Source: an uncultured Granulosicoccaceae bacterium
Lineage (GTDB): Bacteria > Pseudomonadota > Gammaproteobacteria > Granulosicoccales > Granulosicoccaceae
Direction of reading: 5' to 3'
Length of the DNA: 52,574 bases
NCBI GenBank assembly: GCA_937958675.1
Contig: CALGND010000041.1
Span: 1-52,574, forward strand
Both the position numbers and the translations under genes were made by a program. The notes under the pieces are model-generated. The model did not search any database and was not told the DNA's origin. It saw nothing but the letters and a program-made list of their open reading frames with translations. This document shows positions 44,155 through 52,574 of this stretch, piece after piece (positions within the stretch are counted from its first letter, which is position 1; each line of letters begins with the position of its first letter).

Positions 44155-45801
44155 ATGGTAAATGGTGGTCAACTCTTAATAAATGGACTAGAGCAACTCG
44201 GAGCAACTCGCGTTTACTGCGTGCCCGGTGAAAGCTATTTGCCCGCATTAGATGCGCTTTACGATAGCGACATTGCAACCGTTGTGTGTCGCCAAGAAGG
44301 CGGCGCAAGCATGATGGCCGAAGCGCACGGCAAGCTACATGGCCAACCCGGTATTTGCTTTGTGACACGTGGACCTGGTGCCACTAATGCCTTGTCAGGG
44401 TTTCATGTCGCCGCACAGGACTCCACCCCACTTATTTTGTTTATTGGGCAAGTGTCATCAGACCAACGTTATCGCGAAGGGTTTCAGGAACTCGACTATG
44501 GCCAACTACTTGGCGGCATGGCTAAATGGGTTGCACAAATTGATCACGTTGAGCGTATACCTGAACTACTATCGCGCGCATGGCATACCGCCTGTAGCGG
44601 ACGTCCCGGCCCCGTTGCGATTGTTTTACCTGAAGACACACTCACTGCCACTTGTGATAACAACGACACACTGGCGTGGCAAACAGAAGATGACTACGTT
44701 GCCGAGCCAACGATCACTACCATTGAAAATCAGCTCAGTAACGCCACCAACCCTATTGCAATTTTAGGTGGCAGTGGTTGGAGTGCTAAAGCAGTTCAAC
44801 AATTTACGGCGTTTGCCGAACGTTTAGCCCTACCAGTGGCATGCTCGTTTCGGCGGCAGATGTTGTTTGATCATACTCACCCAAACTATGCAGGTGATGT
44901 TGGGCTGGGTATCAATCCGCAATTAACTCAGCTAATTGATGAAGCCGATACCCTATTGCTAGTCGGTTGTAGGCTCTCAGAAATACCATCGCAAAACTTT
45001 ACGTTGCTAAATATTCCCATTCCAAAACAATCGTTGATACATATTCATCCAGGCGCGGATGAACTTAACCGAATATATAAAGCAGATATCGCTATCCAAT
45101 CAACGCCAGCGGCGTTTTGCCGCTCATTAGAGGCGAGCCATAGCAGGGCTACTGCTGCAACACAACCGAGCGGCGAAAAACAGCAACGACTTGCTCAGGC
45201 CTCCAAACACTACCACCAATGGTCATCACTTGACCACTGCATTGATGAAGTCGAGTTAATGAAGCAGGTGATGCAATATCTAAAAGAAAACCTTCCCGAT
45301 GATGCGATTATTACCAACGGTGCTGGCAATTATGCAAGTTGGGTACACCGATTTTGGCAATTCCGGCACTACGGCACACAAATATCCCCTACCAGCGGTT
45401 CGATGGGTTACGGCCTACCGGCAGCCATTAGCGCAAAGCTTAGCTGCCCGGACAAAAAGGTTGTGGCCTTTGCAGGCGATGGTTGTTTTCAGATGACGTG
45501 CCAAGAGCTCGCTACAGCCATGCAAGAAAACGCAGCGGTCATCGTACTCGTAATTGATAACTGCATGTATGGAACAATCCGTATGCATCAGGAGAAACAT
45601 TTCCCAGATCGCGTTATTGCCACATCAATAGTGAATCCAGACTTTGCTCAATTAGCGAATTCATATGGTGCCTACTCGGCCACTATCGAGAAGCCCGACG
45701 ATATTGCAGCGGCGATAACGGGGGCGATAGAGAGCGACACAGCTGCGTTAGTCCATATCAAGACAAACCCATCGGCAATAACACCGACGCAATCCTTATA
45801 G
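44155..45801 (+). CDS. thiamine diphosphate-dependent enzyme, acetolactate synthase-like
   Basis: The protein (548 residues from ATG 44155) has the three domains of the acetolactate synthase/pyruvate oxidase family. It shows the catalytic Glu48 in CRQEGGASM, the segment FVTRGPGATNA, and the ThDP-binding motif AGDGCFQM...DNCMYGT near the C-terminus. A TTG lies three bases before the ATG. The reaction is not fixed: homologues include acetolactate synthase, glyoxylate carboligase and other decarboxylases, and no small regulatory subunit gene is nearby. The LacI gene upstream suggests a catabolic, inducible enzyme. It converges on the outer-membrane gene with 4 bases between. Confidence 0.85.
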   Translation: MVNGGQLLINGLEQLGATRVYCVPGESYLPALDALYDSDIATVVCRQEGGASMMAEAHGKLHGQPGICFVTRGPGATNALSGFHVAAQDSTPLILFIGQVSSDQRYREGFQELDYGQLLGGMAKWVAQIDHVERIPELLSRAWHTACSGRPGPVAIVLPEDTLTATCDNNDTLAWQTEDDYVAEPTITTIENQLSNATNPIAILGGSGWSAKAVQQFTAFAERLALPVACSFRRQMLFDHTHPNYAGDVGLGINPQLTQLIDEADTLLLVGCRLSEIPSQNFTLLNIPIPKQSLIHIHPGADELNRIYKADIAIQSTPAAFCRSLEASHSRATAATQPSGEKQQRLAQASKHYHQWSSLDHCIDEVELMKQVMQYLKENLPDDAIITNGAGNYASWVHRFWQFRHYGTQISPTSGSMGYGLPAAISAKLSCPDKKVVAFAGDGCFQMTCQELATAMQENAAVIVLVIDNCMYGTIRMHQEKHFPDRVIATSIVNPDFAQLANSYGAYSATIEKPDDIAAAITGAIESDTAALVHIKTNPSAITPTQSL

Positions 45802-45805
45802 CTTT

Positions 45806-48800
45806 TTAGTAGGTACCTACTAGATTAAGGAACCAGCCCTTAACGTCATAACTATCGTTGGCCAGGTTATCGTCGAAATTAGTGAAGTTATAACCCACAG
45901 AGAATGTTAAGTGCTGTCCGACGCGCTTACCAATGGTAAACAGTGCACCCTCGCGCATACCTTCTGTTTCATCTGACCATAACCAGCGATACGATGCGGA
46001 CACATCGATGCCAAACGGAACATGGCGTCGTAGACGCACACCTGCAAGCGATGCATCATTTCCTATCCATGGTCCGATGTTACGTTCGATTCTTATCTCA
46101 CTTAAACGATGTGACAACTTACCGCCAACACTCCAGCTCTTAGTAACATCATAAAGTGCTTCTGTACTGACAATGATTGATCGTTGGTCATTATCAGCGC
46201 TTTGTGACTCCGGCTGTAAGTCATACAAGTAAGTTATACGCCCCAACATATTGAGCCGATCGTGCAAGACAGGACGGAACGCGAAGCCAAGCCCTGCTTC
46301 AATAAAACGGGCACTATTAACGTCGTTTTCATCTTCCGTTAACGATGCATTGATCTTACCCTGCCAGCGCATCGATACACTGCGGCGGTACTCAAACCGG
46401 TTAGTGGTGATCCACTGAGTTAGATCCGTATTGGAGCCTTCGTCTTGACGGTATTCGTATTTACCGGTAAAGCGAACCTTATTGCGTTGATACTCGATAC
46501 CGGCAGATAAGGTATTACGATCGATTGTTTCATCATCATCCGCTTTTAACGAAGCCGTTTGCAAGGACAGATTGATCGATGTGAACTTACTGATCCGATT
46601 ATCTAATCCGATGGTATGAGCAAAGCTGTCGTTGTTGGCATCACGCGAGAATTGATGCTCTGAATAGACTTTTAGGTTGTTACTAACCGATTTACGTTGT
46701 CCGACTACAAACGAGCTCTTTTGCTGATTCTGGTTATCCAGCGACACCACGTAGTTAGAGTATATCTGATAGCTATCACTAAACCAATGCTCGGCACCCA
46801 ACAATGCGCCATCACCTCGATCGCCCGAACTGACTTCAGCATTGAGTTTTAACTTATCATTTAGCTGATACTTTGCACCCAAAGTGCTTAGATCGTTATC
46901 AGTCTCACTCCCTGTTTTTTTAATGGTCAGCTGTTGTATACCGTAAAGCGTGAGGTTTTCACTGACGTTAGCCGAAACGCTACCGGCTGCAACACCTAAG
47001 GTACCTTTGGTATCACTAACGAGATCTTCTTTAACCATATGCTGGTATTCAGACGCAACAGTAATCCAATCATTATGAGTGTAATCAACCTTGCCAGACA
47101 CCACCGACTCACGATTGATATCTTTTTGTTCGTACTGTTGGGCTTTAGCGAATAAACCCCAATCCTTATGTGGCTCCACAAAGGCTTCAATACAAATATC
47201 ACTGTTACTAACCGTGTTGTTGCTATTAGATGTAGCAAAGCCTGCCTCTCGCTGCTTACCCCATGTCGTCACGCGCTTCTCTAAGGAGTCAGGGTTAAAA
47301 TCTTGTGCAGAATATTGTGCTTCAAACGATGCGGCTATACCGGTGGTTTCATCAGAGGAAGCGGTATCATTAACAAAGCTTAAACCACCATCGTTAGAAC
47401 TCGAACGCGCTGATTGAAATGATGCTTCCGATTTTGCTGCTTCCAGTTTGATAAAGGTATTGTCGGCTTGTTTGAGTGTGACATCAACGCCCTTGATATC
47501 GTAATCTTGCTGATCACGAGTTTCATGTGCCCATGTACCACCAATTGCCACGTGATCACCAAGCCATTGCTTCGCTCTTACTCCCGCTGTGGCATCGTTA
47601 ACGTCAGAATCATTGGGCGTGTATTCGTAATCAACTACTAAATATGTCCGATCACCTGGTAGTGGTTCGTCGCGGATAATAGACGGGTTCCCCGTCGCTG
47701 TGACATTTAATAGTGGACGGGTTAGAATGATTCTGCCCTGGAAATAATCGATTTCATAGTCGCGTCCAGCAACTAGTTCTACTTTTTCGATTACGCGGTC
47801 GCCAGGCTCGCGGCGTACTTCTACCGATATTTTTTCTGAACCCGATACTATGTCGCTGTCACGCAGGTAATACAAACTACCACCCGTTCCTTCAAATTCG
47901 TTATGGCGAAACAGGCTTTGCGCTTGGGACGCGAATGCACTTAGCTGCGTTTTAGTATCCCCTAGCTCAGTATTATCTGTAGAACGATAAACAAGTTGCG
48001 CACCGTATAGGCTGCGATTAAATGGTGCTAACTCAGCGCCACTAAATGCTGTGTTGTAGTTCCCCCAAAGCGCCCAGGACTTATCCCAATCCAGACGTAC
48101 ATACAACTTACCTTGGCTATTAGTATCATCTCGTAAATTGGAGTCATCGCCGTATACAGGATAATATTGGTCAGGATCGAGCCTACGGAATACGCTTTGC
48201 GGGTCCTTCTTATGAAAATCATCGAACAGGTTTTCGATATCTTCAGTGCCGGTATCCATCTGCGCCGTCAACAGGTACTTTCCCTTAATCTTACCTTTTA
48301 AATAAAATGCTAAACGGCCATCAACAAATATATCGCCGCCATAGTGATGCTGGTCAACTTCTAACACTTCGGTATTACCTGACACCGTATTCTCACCCAC
48401 GGTAAGATCAGCCATTCCAACCATAAAGAAGTAACGCTGTTCAAGATCGACTTTTAATACCTGCTGTTGAGGCTCATAATTACCGCTTTCTGTCTTCACC
48501 AAAAATCGGGCTATACCACCGTCTTTGATTACATCAAAAGCAAACTTGCCTTCAGAGGAAAGTGTCACTTTTGTGCCATTCACCTCAACTGTGCTGCTTG
48601 TATCAAAGCCTTGCCCGAACACTCTAACCAAAGAACCGCGCAGCACAATACCTTCTCGTGCTAGTGTTGGCCTATCCGTGCTGCTGTTATTGAGTAATTC
48701 AAAGTTACTTAGCGATGGTAGCTTTTCAAGTTCGATTTTTACCCTACTACTATTGACCTCTAGTATCTTGCGTTGCGTTTGATCAACGTTTCCGTTTTTG

Positions 48801-49393
48801 TCATAGACACGCAATGCGTATTCTAATTTGTCGCCTTCTTCGTATTGAAGGTTCTCACGATTAATACCGTTCCAGCTTGCCTCTAACTGATTCCGAATAT
48901 CCGTGCCGTCAAGGCTAAATAATGGAGCTGTGGAATCAGACTGTCCTTCACGCCAAATCAGTATTTCCCATTTAGAAATAAAATCAGCGTAGTTGGTGCT
49001 TAGTGTAAATTTAACCGGATCGCTTATCGCACCATTTGATAGTTTAATACCACCATTGGCTTTAATATCGAGTAAGCGCAGTAGAGATGTGGGGTCTTGC
49101 GACACCCACACGGTACCACCAGCATCAAACTCCACCTGGCGATCATCTAAGATCTGCGTAACTTCTGGCTCTGTGGTGATCGTGACGTCCACTCGACGGT
49201 TTTCCTGCTGGCCTTTCTCTGTTTTATTGTCCCCAGATGGTTGCGCCTCACCATGATTAATTATACGTAGTTCATACGCTGGCTTAGCGCAGCCATCACC
49301 TTTACAGCTTTCACTTTGTGCAGCCGTTTGACTAGTGGATAGCGCGAGCAAAACCAGTAAAAACACCCTAATCATGGTCAATGAATAACTCAC
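45806..49393 (-). CDS. large outer-membrane beta-barrel protein with OmpA-tail segment
   Basis: No named family was recognised for the 1195 residues. A signal peptide (1-25) is followed by a Cys pair (30, 35). Residues 40-72 then resemble the end of an OmpA domain: HGEAQPSGDN, GQQENRRVDV. A region rich in beta strands and Ig-like or sugar-binding-like segments (80-330) and a long series of alternating strands (330-1195) follow, ending in an aromatic residue (Tyr). This is typical of a large outer-membrane barrel. The start is GTG 49393, with AGGAGAG about eight bases upstream and a four-base overlap (GTGA) with the adhesin gene's stop, so the two are translationally coupled. A role as partner or translocator of the adhesin is inferred. 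Confidence 0.75.
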   Translation of the reverse strand: MSYSLTMIRVFLLVLLALSTSQTAAQSESCKGDGCAKPAYELRIINHGEAQPSGDNKTEKGQQENRRVDVTITTEPEVTQILDDRQVEFDAGGTVWVSQDPTSLLRLLDIKANGGIKLSNGAISDPVKFTLSTNYADFISKWEILIWREGQSDSTAPLFSLDGTDIRNQLEASWNGINRENLQYEEGDKLEYALRVYDKNGNVDQTQRKILEVNSSRVKIELEKLPSLSNFELLNNSSTDRPTLAREGIVLRGSLVRVFGQGFDTSSTVEVNGTKVTLSSEGKFAFDVIKDGGIARFLVKTESGNYEPQQQVLKVDLEQRYFFMVGMADLTVGENTVSGNTEVLEVDQHHYGGDIFVDGRLAFYLKGKIKGKYLLTAQMDTGTEDIENLFDDFHKKDPQSVFRRLDPDQYYPVYGDDSNLRDDTNSQGKLYVRLDWDKSWALWGNYNTAFSGAELAPFNRSLYGAQLVYRSTDNTELGDTKTQLSAFASQAQSLFRHNEFEGTGGSLYYLRDSDIVSGSEKISVEVRREPGDRVIEKVELVAGRDYEIDYFQGRIILTRPLLNVTATGNPSIIRDEPLPGDRTYLVVDYEYTPNDSDVNDATAGVRAKQWLGDHVAIGGTWAHETRDQQDYDIKGVDVTLKQADNTFIKLEAAKSEASFQSARSSSNDGGLSFVNDTASSDETTGIAASFEAQYSAQDFNPDSLEKRVTTWGKQREAGFATSNSNNTVSNSDICIEAFVEPHKDWGLFAKAQQYEQKDINRESVVSGKVDYTHNDWITVASEYQHMVKEDLVSDTKGTLGVAAGSVSANVSENLTLYGIQQLTIKKTGSETDNDLSTLGAKYQLNDKLKLNAEVSSGDRGDGALLGAEHWFSDSYQIYSNYVVSLDNQNQQKSSFVVGQRKSVSNNLKVYSEHQFSRDANNDSFAHTIGLDNRISKFTSINLSLQTASLKADDDETIDRNTLSAGIEYQRNKVRFTGKYEYRQDEGSNTDLTQWITTNRFEYRRSVSMRWQGKINASLTEDENDVNSARFIEAGLGFAFRPVLHDRLNMLGRITYLYDLQPESQSADNDQRSIIVSTEALYDVTKSWSVGGKLSHRLSEIRIERNIGPWIGNDASLAGVRLRRHVPFGIDVSASYRWLWSDETEGMREGALFTIGKRVGQHLTFSVGYNFTNFDDNLANDSYDVKGWFLNLVGTY

Positions 49394-52300
49394 TTGCCAC
49401 TCTCCTGATAGGCTGCCGGGTTAACTTCTACACTGACCGATTTCATCTTGTCCGCGCCAAGCTCGCTGCGCAGTATCTGTTCAATGATCTTGGCACGCTT
49501 CTCAGCTAGGCGAAGGTTGTGATCAAATCGACCGCGCGAATCGGTGCTGGACTCGATCAGGATTTTCCCGCCACCATAGGTTTGCAGTTTTTTAATGATA
49601 TCTCTGACAATGCCCAGCTGATCTTCTCTAACAGAGGCATCATCACTGTCAAAGAAAACCGAACCAAGCTTTACTTCAACACTCTGACCTTTAGTGACTT
49701 TAGTCCCTTGCTCGCACAACAAACTCGTTGCATCGTTAAAGCGATCACGCTCATCAATCGCCACACCAAAATTGATACGATTAAGCGTGCTGTTAATAAT
49801 TCGCAGCACATAAGGGTTTTCAGTCGTGAAACGGCTACCATCTGGCAGGCTCGCAGGATCAACCTTAAGGACAAAGTTTTGGCCTATATCGGTATCACCT
49901 GCATCAACATCAGGAATACTGTAACGACCATAAGCATCAGTTTCAATTAATAGTCCAGTGACCGTTGCCAATCGAACGCCGGGTATACCCGTCTCATCAA
50001 TGCCATGGTTGCTGATAACGATCTTCAAAACATCAGTGATCTTGTTATCTGCAGCAGCACCTTGATTTTGGTAAGTGGGGATTGCTTCAGTGCGCTGTGT
50101 GCAGACACGTATATCTTGAGAGTTAAACCCTCGAGCCTTATCACCCACATGAGCTTCTGTTACGTTGCCATTTTCATCAACCGTGATTCGACTACCCTCA
50201 CTAGTGAGGATTTTGAATCGGTTACTTTCGCCAATTGGCATATTGACTGTAATCGCATGCTTGCTTGGGTTTTCATTAATATTGCGGCGACCAGGCAGTG
50301 GTGGTAACCCTAGGTTATCCCAACCATAGTAATCACTACCCAATAACACACCGGACGCATTAGCACTATCCTGCACGCCGTCCTCATCTCTATCATGAAA
50401 GACCTTGCCGATAAGTGTTGCTTGATTAAGCACTGGATCTGATATGACTTCCACAGGTACAGACACGACATTACTGGCATCACCGCTTGGCCCAGTTGCT
50501 CGAGCACTATTAACATAGTTACCTGCAATAACGCCCACACCGACGCGCATTAAATACGTGATACGGACAGACTCTTCTGGATTGATATCAATCAGATCAA
50601 ACTCAACCGGATTACGACCAGTTGAATTCAAGCTAGTCGTTTGATCATCACTGGTATCAAATACTCCATCAGCACCGACACGATGTAAACGTACTGATGA
50701 TTCTACAAATGTAAAACCTGCCGGCGGTGTATCCAACACACTGACATCGAATGCCGGTACCGCCTTAGTGTTTTGGGCTGTGATGGTGTACTGCAACACA
50801 TCACCAATCGAAACAGCGCGTTTATCTACACCTTTACTGAGTAGAATCTCAGCATCATTGGCCCGTAAATCTACCGGCAGATGATTAAAGACAACGCTTC
50901 GATCACCCGCGTTATATAAAAACTCAACAAAGTATCGGGTGTCATCGTTGCCCTGTGGCGCATCAGGCTGCGCTTGCACCTCACATGCTGATGTACCCGG
51001 TAAGGCATCAAATGTACAACCTGCTTCGTTGCTAGATGCATCGAATAAGTCTGAAACTGCACAACCCAAAATCGGTGAGCCACAGCTATTGGCACCCTCT
51101 TGACGAATAATTGAACTAAAATTGCCGTAGTAATCACTAGGCGTTTGCGCAATTTGTATGCGGTATACCGAATCGGGTGGACAACTAAAGTGCTGGCCAA
51201 CATTAAGGTTAAAAGAATATAGGCCATCATCATCCGTCACCTGGCTTTGTTGATTGCCCGCAAGACAAGCTTCATCAACAAGTACGCCGGTCTCGTTTAC
51301 CAGTGTTAAAGTAACGCCGCCCACTGGTGCTCGGCTGATGCTGTCATAAACCACACCGCCTGGATCAACTGGTAAAGGCAAGTTAATGGTTTCTCCAGCA
51401 GACAACACGCCTCTAGTAGTCTGGGAATCCATAAATACACCCTGCTCGTTGTAAAACTCAACAACGTAGGCAGCGGGAATCAGTCCAGATATAGAATATT
51501 CCCCATTGGCATTGGTGACCGCGGTGGCAACCACATTCCCGTTGGAATCAATCACGCGTAGTGTCCAATCCGCTTTACGCGCTTCATCAGCATCAACGTT
51601 GCCGTCTCGATCAGCATCCACCCAAACAATGCCTTCAAGGGCGGCAGGTGCTTCGAACGTGATAGTGACCATCGCCCAATTAGAAGCAACGCCAGTAGTA
51701 TCTACTACGCGATAAGGGACCGGCGCAGGATTACCGAGAAACCCAGGTTCTGGCGTAAAGGTAATCTCACCTGTTGTAGTGTCCACAGCCCAACTGCCTT
51801 CACCTGCAACCACTAACGATGTAACCGGCAGGCCAGTATCCGGATCAGCAAAGCGTACGGATGTTGGGTCTATATTATTTTCAATGTCAGTATCATTATC
51901 CAATACGCTCAGCACGACCGCTTGACCCAACGGCTGATTAAATCGCTCGTCATCCACTGCAACCGGCGCTGTTTGCGGGTATTCAATAGTGATGACAGCC
52001 ACATTAGATGAAAGCCCTGTGATATCTGATACCTTGTAACTAATAGGTGCTGGGTCAGCTAAAAATCCAGCTACTGGAGTGAAGATGACGTTACCCAATT
52101 GATCCACCACCCACTGACCTTCACCGGCTACTAACAAGCTATCGCTGTCACCATCTCCATCGGTATCGACGGCGTTGGCACTAATAAAACTAACCGTACT
52201 GGCGTCTAAATCGTTTTCAGGATCAGAATCAGCAAGCCCGCCATTAGCGGCCAACACATTAAGTGCAGTTGGATTACTAGGCGATGGTGATAGCGGGTTC

Positions 52301-52574
52301 TGCATGTAATCGTCAGTTGCGACAGGTGCCGATTGTGGGTAATCAGCAATGAGTAACGCTGTGTTCGACACCAAACTCGTTGCATCTGACACTGTGTACG
52401 AAACCGGTGTTGGATCACCCGTAAAACCGACTTCTGGAGTAAAGCTAGCCTCACCAGTGGCGTTATCAAATGCCCATTGGCCTTCGTTAGCCACTAGCAG
52501 GCTATCGTTGTCATCATCGCCATCGCTATCCGTTGCCGCTGCGCCAACAAACTGTGCCGTAGTGATATCGATAT
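49390..52574 (-). CDS. large adhesin-like surface protein with C-terminal OmpA-like domain (partial)
   Basis: The reading frame runs off the window end, so the N-terminus is missing; numbering here starts at the codon at 52494. Domains in order: at least three CshA-type/tandem Ig-like repeats (up to about 54, 55-174, 175-283; each with a GEGQW-type and FTPxxGF motif), an SdrD B-like domain (about 286-375), and a carboxypeptidase-regulatory-like domain. A DUF11 domain (about 548-690), a second, interrupted SdrD-like part (691-915), and an OmpA-like domain (940-1034) follow. The OmpA part keeps D985 and R1000 for peptidoglycan but ends right after its VNP segment. It would be a cell-wall-linked surface adhesin, coupled to the barrel gene by a GTGA overlap. 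Confidence 0.85.
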   Translation of the reverse strand, partial: IDITTAQFVGAAATDSDGDDDNDSLLVANEGQWAFDNATGEASFTPEVGFTGDPTPVSYTVSDATSLVSNTALLIADYPQSAPVATDDYMQNPLSPSPSNPTALNVLAANGGLADSDPENDLDASTVSFISANAVDTDGDGDSDSLLVAGEGQWVVDQLGNVIFTPVAGFLADPAPISYKVSDITGLSSNVAVITIEYPQTAPVAVDDERFNQPLGQAVVLSVLDNDTDIENNIDPTSVRFADPDTGLPVTSLVVAGEGSWAVDTTTGEITFTPEPGFLGNPAPVPYRVVDTTGVASNWAMVTITFEAPAALEGIVWVDADRDGNVDADEARKADWTLRVIDSNGNVVATAVTNANGEYSISGLIPAAYVVEFYNEQGVFMDSQTTRGVLSAGETINLPLPVDPGGVVYDSISRAPVGGVTLTLVNETGVLVDEACLAGNQQSQVTDDDGLYSFNLNVGQHFSCPPDSVYRIQIAQTPSDYYGNFSSIIRQEGANSCGSPILGCAVSDLFDASSNEAGCTFDALPGTSACEVQAQPDAPQGNDDTRYFVEFLYNAGDRSVVFNHLPVDLRANDAEILLSKGVDKRAVSIGDVLQYTITAQNTKAVPAFDVSVLDTPPAGFTFVESSVRLHRVGADGVFDTSDDQTTSLNSTGRNPVEFDLIDINPEESVRITYLMRVGVGVIAGNYVNSARATGPSGDASNVVSVPVEVISDPVLNQATLIGKVFHDRDEDGVQDSANASGVLLGSDYYGWDNLGLPPLPGRRNINENPSKHAITVNMPIGESNRFKILTSEGSRITVDENGNVTEAHVGDKARGFNSQDIRVCTQRTEAIPTYQNQGAAADNKITDVLKIVISNHGIDETGIPGVRLATVTGLLIETDAYGRYSIPDVDAGDTDIGQNFVLKVDPASLPDGSRFTTENPYVLRIINSTLNRINFGVAIDERDRFNDATSLLCEQGTKVTKGQSVEVKLGSVFFDSDDASVREDQLGIVRDIIKKLQTYGGGKILIESSTDSRGRFDHNLRLAEKRAKIIEQILRSELGADKMKSVSVEVNPAAYQESGK

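Noticed and set aside
49519..49950. 143-codon plus-strand frame opposite the adhesin gene
   Set aside because: The adhesin frame has clear domains here; the antisense peptide has none.
1..52574. tRNA, rRNA, CRISPR, insertion sequence or phage features
   Set aside because: Gaps between genes were read for tRNA-like clover leaves, regular spaced repeats and transposase or integrase motifs; none was found by eye. A tRNAscan-SE and ISfinder run would settle it.

Overview
The window looks like chromosomal DNA of a free-living, probably marine gammaproteobacterium. This rests on three things. LexA has an E. coli-like recognition helix and sits behind two E. coli-type SOS boxes. There are several periplasmic binding-protein uptake systems (TRAP-TAXI, polyol ABC, polyamine-type ABC). 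The base composition is moderate. No rRNA, tRNA, CRISPR array, phage or insertion sequence was found. The genus cannot be fixed from this sequence; Arenicella- or Granulosicoccus-like relatives are a guess.

Layout. 1-3.0 kb: an SOS mutagenesis cassette lexA-imuA-imuB with a promoter buried in tandem LexA boxes, but with no dnaE2 behind it. 3.4-5.4 kb: a membrane GGDEF-EAL cyclic-di-GMP enzyme. 5.4-11.2 kb, minus strand: a SlyD-like prolyl isomerase, a fused TRAP permease and its TAXI binding protein, an EamA exporter and a YehS-like protein. 11.4-14.2 kb: two membrane-anchored coiled-coil proteins with cytoplasmic helix-hairpin-helix tails, flanking a BON-OmpA protein. 14.3-21.95 kb: a sorbitol/mannitol regulon (smoS divergent from binding protein, two permeases, AraC regulator, mannitol dehydrogenase, ATPase). 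22.0-24.7 kb, minus strand: a compact phospholipid module (CDP-alcohol phosphatidyltransferase, CdsA, PlsC) resembling E. coli ynbABC. 24.9-28.3 kb: a secreted alpha/beta hydrolase overlapping a NatAB-type ABC exporter. 28.4-34.2 kb: creatinase plus a complete PotABCD-type importer. 34.3-38.2 kb: a membrane ClpP-like protein, an FAD amine oxidoreductase, a DUF899 protein and an RluA-family pseudouridine synthase. 38.2-41.2 kb: sulfotransferase, TPR protein and glycosyltransferase. 41.2-43.0 kb: a GST and a gene-poor stretch holding one small gene and a decayed acyl-CoA ligase fragment. 43.0-45.8 kb: a LacI regulator and a ThDP enzyme. 45.8 kb to the end, minus strand: a giant adhesin-like protein (incomplete in the window) overlapping a 1195-residue outer-membrane barrel.

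The genes form several separate operons. Three uptake systems of unrelated type each carry a GC-rich hairpin between the binding-protein gene and the permease gene, which probably keeps binding protein in excess. The most unusual object is the terminal pair: the adhesin ends in an OmpA-like domain that stops before its last strand, and a matching OmpA tail appears just after the signal peptide of the next protein. It is either a gene fission or a split domain by which the two proteins dock. The helix-hairpin-helix/BON-OmpA trio is the second candidate for an undescribed envelope system.
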